Source: Actinopolymorpha singaporensis
Lineage (GTDB): Bacteria; Actinomycetota; Actinomycetes; Propionibacteriales; Actinopolymorphaceae
Assembly: GCF_900104745.1 (NCBI RefSeq)
Contig: NZ_LT629732.1
Coordinates: 1,909,981 to 1,973,980 of the forward strand
Direction: 5' to 3'
DNA: 64,000 bases
This document shows, in pieces, positions 28,238 through 35,226 of this stretch. How positions within the stretch are numbered: position 1 is the stretch's first letter; every line of letters starts with the position of its first letter. The notes below the pieces were generated by a model that saw only the letters and a list, made by a program, of their open reading frames with translations, was not told the origin of the DNA and made no database searches. The position numbers were made by a program, and so were the translations under genes.

Positions 28238-29919
28238 CCCACCTCCCGGCTCCGGCCACTCTCCTCCCGCCCCCGGGTTCCCGCGGCCGTGGCGCCGTCG
28301 CTTTCCGGAAGCCTTGGCAGGGTGACTGTGAACGTTGTGCCGGCTCCCACCGTGCTGCGTACGTCGATCGACCCGGCGTGGTCGGTGACGATCTGACGGA
28401 CGATGGCCAGCCCGAGGCCACTGCCGCCGGTGGCCCGGCCGCGTGCCGGATCCGCCCTCCAGAAGCGGTCGAAGAGATGCGGCAGGTCCTCGGCCGGTAT
28501 CCCCTTGCCGGTGTCCCGGACCTCGACGACGGCCTGCTTGCCACGGGGCGACAGGGCCAGGGTTACGGTGCCGCCCGCTCCGGTCGCGCGCAGCGCGTTT
28601 CCTATGAGATTGCCGAGGGCCTGGCGCAGCCGGTCCGGGTCGCCGGTCGCGTACACCTGGTTCGGCGCCTCCAGATCCAAAGCGATGCCTGCCGTCTCGG
28701 CCTGGGCATGGTGAGCGGTGCGGCTGGTCTCGAGGATCTCGCGCAGGTCGACGTCGTGGCGGTGGTACGTCAGCGCGCCGCTCTCGGCCAGGGCGAGGTC
28801 CTGGAGGTCGTCCACGATCCGCTGCTGGAGCAGCGCCTCCTCGTGGAGGGAGGCGAGGAGTTCGGGAGTCGGGTCGACGACCCCGTCCCGCAGTGCCTCC
28901 TGATAACCGCGCAGATTGGCCAGTGGGGTTCGCAGCTCGTGGGCGATGTCCCCGGTGAGACGGCGCTGGCGCTCCTCCCCGGCCTGGATGGAGTCGGCCA
29001 TGCGGTTGAAGGCGCTGCCGAGCTGCGCGATCTCGTCCCGCCCCGAAACAGGGACCCGCCGGCCAAGATCGCCCTCGCCGACTCCGCGGGCGGCGAGCGT
29101 CATGGCCCTGACCGGGCGCAGGACCGCGCGGCTCAGAAGCAACGAGGCGAGGACCGCGGCCAGGGCCACCCCGGTCGCCACGGCGACGGTGGGTGCGGGG
29201 GCGAGGGTGGGCGGGGATTCGTTCCGGTAGCCGACGCTTACCTCGAGGCGAGCCGGTGCGACTGAGGCGGTCCGCTCGTCGAAGGCCCTCTGCAGGCAGG
29301 GAGCGAGGGATCGTACGGACTCGCACGCGCGGAGGACGACGACGTCCTGGGCGGTCCGTGGGTCGGCCCCGCTGGGTGACTTCTTGCACCGTGCGGGCGG
29401 GTGATCCGTGCTGATCCTGGGAATGCCCAGGCGGTCCTGCCGGGCCGTCACCTCGGTGCCCGCATCGGTCAGGCAGGCCGCATACACGGCCGCGGAGCGG
29501 TAGTCGGCGATTGCGGCGACCGCCGTCTTGACCGAGATCCTGGGCGCCTGCCCGGCCGGCAACCGCAGGACTGGCCGCGCGTCCACCAGGACCGGTGGCC
29601 GGCCGTTCAGCGGGCGCGGCTCGCGGCCCGCGAGGATGTCGGAGTCGGCGAGTAGGACGCCGGTCTCGGTGACGACCCGTATGCGCTGCCCGGTGTCCTT
29701 GGCGAGTGTGCTCACCGAGGGGGAGAGCCCGTCCCAGGTTCCGTGCTTGAAGCCGTAGGCACGCAGCTCTCCGGCGATCCGCGAGAGCTCCTGCTGCCCC
29801 GCGCTGACCGTGTCCTGGACTTGACGGTTGGCCTGACGCAGGGTCAGCCAGGCGGTGGCGGCGGTGGCGGTGAGGGCGACCAGCGTGAGCAGGCCCAGCA
29901 CCCGCAGCCGGAAGCTCAT
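28198..29919 (-). CDS. Sensor histidine kinase
   Basis: 573-residue membrane kinase. TM1 at residues 5-27, an extracytoplasmic sensor of about 210 residues with several cysteines, TM2 (TVAVATGVALAAVLASLLLS), HAMP, HisKA with His327 in GDIAHELRTPLANLRG, and an HATPase domain (GNLIGNALRATGAGG, DTGKGIPAEDL, GGSGLGLAIVRQIV). Catalytic residues are complete. The last 13 or so codons overlap the convergent regulator gene. It sits 210 bp downstream of the efflux permease on the same strand, so it may be transcribed with that operon. Confidence 0.93.
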   Translation of the reverse strand: MSFRLRVLGLLTLVALTATAATAWLTLRQANRQVQDTVSAGQQELSRIAGELRAYGFKHGTWDGLSPSVSTLAKDTGQRIRVVTETGVLLADSDILAGREPRPLNGRPPVLVDARPVLRLPAGQAPRISVKTAVAAIADYRSAAVYAACLTDAGTEVTARQDRLGIPRISTDHPPARCKKSPSGADPRTAQDVVVLRACESVRSLAPCLQRAFDERTASVAPARLEVSVGYRNESPPTLAPAPTVAVATGVALAAVLASLLLSRAVLRPVRAMTLAARGVGEGDLGRRVPVSGRDEIAQLGSAFNRMADSIQAGEERQRRLTGDIAHELRTPLANLRGYQEALRDGVVDPTPELLASLHEEALLQQRIVDDLQDLALAESGALTYHRHDVDLREILETSRTAHHAQAETAGIALDLEAPNQVYATGDPDRLRQALGNLIGNALRATGAGGTVTLALSPRGKQAVVEVRDTGKGIPAEDLPHLFDRFWRADPARGRATGGSGLGLAIVRQIVTDHAGSIDVRSTVGAGTTFTVTLPRLPESDGATAAGTRGREESGRSREVGQDLAEPPPSARR

Positions 29920-30129
29920 CGCGGTCCCCCGGGCCAGGAGGTCGGGACGGGTGCGGTCAACGGGGCTCCTCGGGTCGGATCCGAATCGTCATGAGGCATG
30001 GACGTGCCGCCATAGTGCAGGTAGCCGCCGTCGCAGCCCCAGCCATCCCGATGGTCACCGCGACCTCGGCTACCTGGACGTTCGTGCGCCCGACGAGACC
30101 GCCCGGAGCCGTTCCTCTCCCCCTGACGC

Positions 30130-31374
30130 TCAGGTGCTGGACAACGCCACCGTCGGCGACAGCCTGCTCGCCCGTACCGCCGGATACAACCCGGCGATCA
30201 TGCCGATGAGCAGCGTCGAGCCGATGCCGGCCGCGCTGGCCCAGGGCGGCACCACCGTCGGCCAGCCACGGCTGGCCGCGTACCCCGCCGTGATCAGCGT
30301 CCCGAGGACCGTTCCGCCGAGTCCGCCGATGAGGGACAGCAGCAGCGACTCCGTCACGAACTGCATGCGGATCTGTCCCCTGGTAGCCCCCAGTGCCCGG
30401 CGCAGGCCGATCTCCGGCCGGCGTTCCAGGACCGAGATGACCATCGTGTTGCCCACGCCGACCCCGCCGACCAGCAGCGCCACCCCGCCGAGCCCGAGCA
30501 GCAGACCGGTGAGGGCCGACTCGGTGGCCTCCCGTGCCGCAAGCGCGTCGGAGGGCCTGGAGACCAGGACCTCGCTCGGCTTCTCCGGGTACGCCGTGGC
30601 CGGCAGCACCGGACGTACCGCCGAGACCTGACTGTTCTCGGTACGGACGTAGACCATGGAGGGGTGGCCATCGAAGCGGAGATACGCCCGCGCCGCGGGA
30701 CCGCCGACCAGCACGGCGCTGTCGAGTTCCGGTGCGAGCGGTACGGGATCGAGGACGCCGATCACCGCGAACCAGTAGCCGCCGATCCAGACCCGGATCC
30801 CCGGCGCGTACACGTCCAGGCGCTGGGCGGCTGTGGCACCGAGCGCGACGGCCGGGTACTTCTCCGTCGCCGCGTCCAGCCAGCGGCCCCTGTGAACCTT
30901 GCCGCCTACGGCAGGAAGCAGGCCGCGGTCGGCCGCGAGGACGGCGAGGGAACCGGTGTGGCCGACGGAGATGTGCTCGTTGCGGTAGACGTGGAAGTCG
31001 GTCGCACCGGTGGCGGCGACCCGCTGCACAGGCGGTATCCGACGGATCATCGGCACGGCCTCGTACGGGAGTCGGGCCTTCTCGCCGTCCAGGCTCTGGC
31101 CGGGGGCGATCCGCAGGAGGTTGGTGCCGAGTGCGTCGAGACGGCGGTCCACCTCAGCATGCCCGGACCCGGAGATGCCGACCACCGCGATCATGGCGGC
31201 GACGCCGATGGCGATGCCCAGGGCGGAGAGAAACACCCTCAGAGGCCGGGTCCTGAGTCCGGTGCCGCCGAGGCGTACGACATCGGCGGCGCTCAGGCGC
31301 GCGGCGCGCAGTCGTGGCGCGGGGACACGCGTGCCGGGCTCTCGCGGGGAGGAGTACTTCGTAGGGTCCGTCAC
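30130..31374 (-). CDS. MacB/FtsX-type ABC permease
   Basis: 414 residues: N-terminal helix ([25 protein letters not shown]), a large extracytoplasmic domain (residues 60-285), then three C-terminal helices ([63 protein letters not shown]) with the conserved [23 protein letters not shown] segment. This is the mechanotransmission type of permease that works with an adaptor, not a classical pore. Start ATG overlaps the ATPase stop by 4 nt. Confidence 0.93.
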   Translation of the reverse strand: MTDPTKYSSPREPGTRVPAPRLRAARLSAADVVRLGGTGLRTRPLRVFLSALGIAIGVAAMIAVVGISGSGHAEVDRRLDALGTNLLRIAPGQSLDGEKARLPYEAVPMIRRIPPVQRVAATGATDFHVYRNEHISVGHTGSLAVLAADRGLLPAVGGKVHRGRWLDAATEKYPAVALGATAAQRLDVYAPGIRVWIGGYWFAVIGVLDPVPLAPELDSAVLVGGPAARAYLRFDGHPSMVYVRTENSQVSAVRPVLPATAYPEKPSEVLVSRPSDALAAREATESALTGLLLGLGGVALLVGGVGVGNTMVISVLERRPEIGLRRALGATRGQIRMQFVTESLLLSLIGGLGGTVLGTLITAGYAASRGWPTVVPPWASAAGIGSTLLIGMIAGLYPAVRASRLSPTVALSST

Positions 31375-32081
31375 CGGGGCGCTCCGCCCGACGTGACCTG
31401 CGTCGTGTCGGCGACCAGCCGCCCGTCGCGCATGTCGATCCGGCGGGGGAGCCCGCTCGCGATCTCACGGTCATGGGTGATAACCACGACCGTGGTGCCC
31501 GACGCGTGCAACTCGCGCAGGAGGTCCAGCACTGCGGCGCCCGACGCGGAGTCGAGGTTGCCGGTCGGCTCGTCCGCCAGCAGGACCGACGGCTTGCCGA
31601 CCACCGCACGGGCTACCGCCACCCGCTGCCTCTCGCCGCCGGAGAGCTGCTGAGGCAGGTGGTCGAGACGGTGGCTGAGCCCCACCCGGGCCAGCGCGGC
31701 GGCGGCTCTGGCGCGGCGGCGACGCATCGGGACGCCGGTGTACAACAGGCCGTCAGCCACCGCGTCCAGCACGGGCACGCCGACCCCCAGGTGGAACTGC
31801 TGAAAGACGAAGCCGATCCGGGTGGCCCGCAGCGCGGACAGCTCCCGGTCCGACAGCCTCGCCACGTCGTGGCCGTCGACCAGTACCCGCCCCGAGGTGG
31901 GGCGGTCGAGACTGCCCATCAGATTCAGCATGCTGGACTTTCCCGAGCCCGAAGGGCCGACCACACCGACCAGTTCGCCGCGTCCGATACGCAGGCTGAC
32001 CTCTCGGACCGCGGCCACACCACCCGGATAGGTCTTGGAGACCGCGTCGAACTCCACGACCACCGAGGACGTGCCGCTCAC
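31371..32081 (-). CDS. MacB/LolD-type ABC ATPase
   Basis: 236-residue ATPase with Walker [10 protein letters not shown], signature [14 protein letters not shown], Walker [14 protein letters not shown] and the switch His in VVVITHD. Length and the TGNLD motif place it in the LolD/MacB/FtsE group. Coupled by 4-nt overlaps to the adaptor upstream and the permease downstream. Confidence 0.95.
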   Translation of the reverse strand: MSGTSSVVVEFDAVSKTYPGGVAAVREVSLRIGRGELVGVVGPSGSGKSSMLNLMGSLDRPTSGRVLVDGHDVARLSDRELSALRATRIGFVFQQFHLGVGVPVLDAVADGLLYTGVPMRRRRARAAAALARVGLSHRLDHLPQQLSGGERQRVAVARAVVGKPSVLLADEPTGNLDSASGAAVLDLLRELHASGTTVVVITHDREIASGLPRRIDMRDGRLVADTTQVTSGGAPR

Positions 32082-33499
32082 TCCGGGATCCTCACCTTCA
32101 TGCCTTCGCGGATCGCGGCGCCGCTCACTTCCACCCTGCCGTCCGCGAACAGCCCCGTCTTCACGGCAAGGAACCGGCCGTCCCGGGTCTCCACGCCGTA
32201 TCCGCCCTCGGCAAGCGCGACCAGCGCGGAGACGGGAACGCTCAGCACGTCCTCGACCTTGCGTCCCACGTACTCGACGGACACCGGGCCGCTCTCCAGC
32301 CTCCCCAGGGCCCGCTGGTCCTGGAGGGTGACGAACACCGAGATCGTCGCGTCACCTCCCCGCCCCGGCGAGCCGCCCTCGTCGCCACCGCCCTCCGAAC
32401 TGGTCGCCTGCTTCCCCACCGAGGCCACCGCGCCCTTCACGAACGTCCCGTCGGGCAGCTCCACCCGGACCTGCGCGCCGCGCACCGCCCAGGCGGCATC
32501 CGCGGCCGAGGCGTTCACGACGACATTCCGTGAGGTGCCCGTGTAGGTCAGGGCATCCGCACTGGCCTCGGCTCCCAGGCGCACTCCCGCGTGGCCGATC
32601 CGTACCTTGCCGGAGGAGTAGATGACATCCCCGACGTCGACCGTCCCCGTCTGGGGCAGGCCGAGCGACTTCTGCCAGCGCCTGACCGCCGAGGCGGTGA
32701 GCGCGGTGAACCGCTCGTCCACGGTGAAGCCCGTGTAGCCAAGAGCCGCCAGATTGGTCTCGAACTGCAGGACGTCCATACCGGTGAGCTCGCGGGGCAT
32801 CGCCGGCGGGTCGGTCGTTTCTCCGGCTCCCGTCCCTTCGCCGGTCCCCGTGCCCGTGCCCTGGGACTCGGCGATCCCTGCGGAGTCGGGAGACGCACCG
32901 GCACCGGTCCCCTGCTTCTGCGCCTCGCCCGTACTCCGAGTCTGATCGGCCTGATCGGCGACCAGGCCGATGTCCCGGTACATCGGCAGCTTCCCGTACA
33001 TGAGGACGACCGGCCGGTCGTCGACCCGCAACAGCGTGCCGCCGCGCTTGACGGTCGTACCCTCCGCGGGCAGCCAGGTCACGGTGCCCGTCGCCTTGAC
33101 CGGCAACGGGATCTCCGTTCCGTAACCCAACTGACCGTCCACGACAGTGCGTTCGGCCAGGGTGGTCCGAGTGACCGGGACGAGGGAGCCGGAACGGGGC
33201 GGAGTGCTCGGGCCCTCGTCCTTGTCGCCGCCGAGTCCCAGGGAGCCGGCCACGGCGGCCACAGCCACGACGGCCACGGCCGAGGCGACCAGGGCCGCAC
33301 GCCGACCGCGCCGAGGACGCGGCGGAGCCGACACGGAGTCGGTCCCATCCGTCGCGTCCCGGCCGGTCGCCGCATGGCCGGTCGCCGTATGGCCGGTCTC
33401 GTCCTGACCGATCTCGTCCCGGTCGATCGCAGCCGGGCCCGTCACCGCCCCGATTCCGTCGCGTTCGGTCCAGTCCGGGTCCGTCGCCGCCTCGGCCAT
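32078..33499 (-). CDS. Membrane-anchored adaptor with peptidoglycan-binding domain
   Basis: 473 residues. A polar N-terminus with [10 protein letters not shown]-type repeats, one membrane helix ([21 protein letters not shown], about residue 72), a HlyD/MacA-like barrel-hybrid portion ([28 protein letters not shown]), a Gly/Thr-rich loop, a PG_binding_1 domain ([22 protein letters not shown]), and C-terminal beta domains. This adaptor plus MacB pair is widespread in actinobacteria and thought to span or grip the wall during efflux. The frame is open 32 codons upstream, but the start at 33499 is favoured by the 2-nt gap to the previous stop. Confidence 0.9.
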   Translation of the reverse strand: MAEAATDPDWTERDGIGAVTGPAAIDRDEIGQDETGHTATGHAATGRDATDGTDSVSAPPRPRRGRRAALVASAVAVVAVAAVAGSLGLGGDKDEGPSTPPRSGSLVPVTRTTLAERTVVDGQLGYGTEIPLPVKATGTVTWLPAEGTTVKRGGTLLRVDDRPVVLMYGKLPMYRDIGLVADQADQTRSTGEAQKQGTGAGASPDSAGIAESQGTGTGTGEGTGAGETTDPPAMPRELTGMDVLQFETNLAALGYTGFTVDERFTALTASAVRRWQKSLGLPQTGTVDVGDVIYSSGKVRIGHAGVRLGAEASADALTYTGTSRNVVVNASAADAAWAVRGAQVRVELPDGTFVKGAVASVGKQATSSEGGGDEGGSPGRGGDATISVFVTLQDQRALGRLESGPVSVEYVGRKVEDVLSVPVSALVALAEGGYGVETRDGRFLAVKTGLFADGRVEVSGAAIREGMKVRIPE

Positions 33500-33501
33500 G
33501 G

Positions 33502-34098
33502 TCAGCCCTTGCCGGCCGGCGGGTTGGCGGACCGACCGAGGATCGGGGCGCAGACACGGGTGGCCCGCTTCGCGCCGGCCGAATCCTGATCCCATTCGGA
33601 CTGGCCCGAGTTGTCGTTGCTGCCGTACCCGTCCGGATCCGGGTCCGGGAAGTCGGGTGCGCCGTTCTTCTGCATGCAGGCGGCGTAGTCACGCCCGACC
33701 TTGATCTGGGCTGGAGTGAGCTTGGGCTCGTTGCCCTCTTCCAGACCCTGGGGAACCGTCGCCCTGATCTTGGCGCACTTCTGGCTGGCGCCGATGAACT
33801 TCGGATCCTTCTTCAGGGCAAGGCCCTGGCCGGACATGTCGACCTGGCCCTTGGTGTTCGGGTCGGGAAGGTCGATGCCGTTATGCCGCATGCAGGCGAC
33901 CCACTTGCGCTGACTGTCGACATAGGCGGCCATGTCGTCCCCGCCCGTCCTGCCGGCGGGCTTCCCGGCCCGCGCGGAGGAGGAGGAGTGACCTCCCGCC
34001 GTCGGCACCTTGGAACCGCCGTCGTCGCTGCCACAGGCGGCCGGCGCGAAGACCATGACCGACGCAGCCGCGGCCAGCAGTAACCGGTTGGTCCTCAT
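33502..34098 (-). CDS. Secreted lipoprotein with duplicated Cys-Met motif
   Basis: 198 residues with a signal peptide and lipobox (VFAPAAC, Cys22). The mature part contains two related segments, WVACMRHNGIDLPDPNTKG and YAACMQKNGAPDFPDPDPDG, about 70 residues apart, plus further cysteines that could form disulfides. Such proteins commonly precede MacAB-like actinobacterial operons; the function is unknown, possibly substrate capture or signal sensing outside the membrane. First gene of the operon. Confidence 0.85.
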   Translation of the reverse strand: MRTNRLLLAAAASVMVFAPAACGSDDGGSKVPTAGGHSSSSARAGKPAGRTGGDDMAAYVDSQRKWVACMRHNGIDLPDPNTKGQVDMSGQGLALKKDPKFIGASQKCAKIRATVPQGLEEGNEPKLTPAQIKVGRDYAACMQKNGAPDFPDPDPDGYGSNDNSGQSEWDQDSAGAKRATRVCAPILGRSANPPAGKG

Positions 34099-34172
34099 CG
34101 GATGGATCTCCCATGCGTCTCGTCTGCCCTGCCACGACCGTGGCGGACGGAGCGACCGTAGGCCGGAGATGA

Positions 34173-34194
34173 TGAAGAACCTTTGAAGAACCTG
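34173..34194 (-). promoter_or_regulatory. Tandem 11-bp direct repeat in the efflux operon promoter
   Basis: tgaagaacctt (34173-34183) followed directly by tgaagaacctg (34184-34194), ten of eleven bases identical; on the coding strand the half-site is AGGTTCTTCA. One-turn direct repeats are the normal target form for OmpR-family dimers, and the only OmpR-type gene in the window belongs to this locus. It lies 75 bp before the lipoprotein start. Confidence 0.65.
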
Positions 34195-34468
34195 TCAGCT
34201 GATCATGTGGTCTCTACGGGCGAGCCCGCTGAGCCCGTGGCATCGCCCGAACCAGGGCCACGGAACGAGTAGCCGCCGGGCATCTTCTGTCGACTGCCGG
34301 TGACCCGTTCCCTGCCGGACATGCCGGCCGGACTGCTCTGGACGGCGAGGAACGCCCCCGCAACGCCCGGCAGGTTCAACCGTTAACCTCGCCCACCTCA
34401 CCCCACGGTGGAAGTGCGTGGGTGCCGCGGCCGGAGTTTCTGGTCGAGCGGGCGCGCGGATGCCTCGC

Positions 34469-34564
34469 GGCCACCGTGCCTGGCGGCCACCGTGCCTGGC
34501 GGCCACCGTGCCTGGCGGCCACCGTGCCTGGCGGCCACCGTGCCTGGCGGCCACCGTGCCTGGC
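34469..34564. repeat. Six perfect 16-bp tandem repeats, noncoding
   Basis: ggccaccgtgcctggc repeats six times without change and without spacers. A 16-bp period shifts the reading frame each copy, so it is not a protein repeat. It abuts the transporter remnant to its right. The unit itself contains an imperfect dyad, so RNA or ssDNA from it could fold. Confidence 0.97.
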
Positions 34565-34574
34565 GCAGCACGAC

Positions 34575-34714
34575 ATCAGTGGTGTGCCGATCAGGACGCC
34601 GAGAGCCGACCCCGTGGACACCAGGAACATCGCGAGCCGAGGTTGGCCCCCGAGTACATCCCGGCGAGCACCAGCAAGCCCAGACTGGCGGCACCGCTCA
34701 GGAAAGGCGCCCAA
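34575..34714 (-). pseudogene. Remnant of a membrane transporter (last helices)
   Basis: Two hydrophobic segments in neighbouring frames: APFLSGAASLGLLVLAGMYSGANLG and, after a shift near 34640, AMFLVSTGSALGVLIGTPLM. Together they read like the end of an MFS-type permease, split by a one-base loss or two-base gain. No upstream part exists and the downstream side runs into the 16-bp repeat array. Could also be chance hydrophobicity in GC-rich DNA. Confidence 0.35.
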
Positions 34715-34723
34715 GACGGGCGT

Positions 34724-34751
34724 CGGGCCGGCCCTGTGGAGGACCGGCCCG
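34724..34751 (-). terminator. Hairpin downstream of tRNA-Ser(GGA)
   Basis: On the plus strand, cgggccgg (34724-34731) pairs with ccggcccg (34744-34751) around a 12-nt loop, starting 24 nt past the tRNA 3' end. No strong T-run, as usual for this genome. Confidence 0.45.
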
Positions 34752-34774
34752 GACGTCTTGCCTGATCGGCGGGG

Positions 34775-34860
34775 CGGAGGATAGGGGATTCGAACCCCTG
34801 AGGGATTGCTCCCAACACGCTTTCCAAGCGTGCGCCCTAGGCCAACTAGGCGAATCCTCC
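34775..34860 (-). tRNA. tRNA-Ser (anticodon GGA)
   Basis: 86-nt class II tRNA on the minus strand. Acceptor GGAGGAT pairs with ATCCTCC; anticodon stem CACGC/GCGTG encloses TTGGAAA with anticodon GGA, reading UCC and UCU. Long variable arm and TTCGAAT T-loop. CCA not encoded. Its anticodon stem matches that of the tRNA-Ser(CGA) gene at 16045. Confidence 0.96.
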
Positions 34861-35025
34861 GCGCGAGACAGTACCCGCTCGGTGGTCAACCGGGCCAACC
34901 GGGGGCGGGTGAACATCGGCCGGTAGGGGGAGATTGCGCTCTCTGAGGCGCTTGGAACTGCTCGGTCCCGGCTTGCCCGGCGGCGGTGGGCGAAGTCGTG
35001 GGGGTCTCGCGTAGACTGCTCGGCG

Positions 35026-35112
35026 GCTCCCCGCGCGGCGGCACCTTGCCCAACTCCCCCAGGGCCGGAAGGCAGCAAGGGTAAGCAAGCTCTACCGGGT
35101 GCGCGGGGAGTC
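35026..35112 (+). ncRNA. ffs: Signal recognition particle RNA (small, 4.5S type)
   Basis: The conserved apical loop and Ffh-binding region is seen as agggccggaaggcagcaagg at 35061-35080. The outer stem ctccccgcgc (35027-35036) pairs with gcgcggggag (35101-35110). A possible -10 element TAGACT lies at 35012-35017, and TCCTTTC follows the 3' end. Its place just before dnaX is the usual actinobacterial order. Works with Ffh/FtsY in cotranslational membrane targeting. Confidence 0.95.
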
Positions 35113-35226
35113 CTTTCGTACCACCGCCGCCCTCGACGCACCTCGCGTCGACCGGCGCGCGGTGCGGCCGCGCCGAGCCGGCCCGCTGCTCCGCGACCGT
35201 CGGTGGCGCGGGCTAGGGTCCCTATC

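Noticed and set aside
34469-34564. CRISPR array
   Set aside because: The units are contiguous with no spacers and there are no cas genes in the window.
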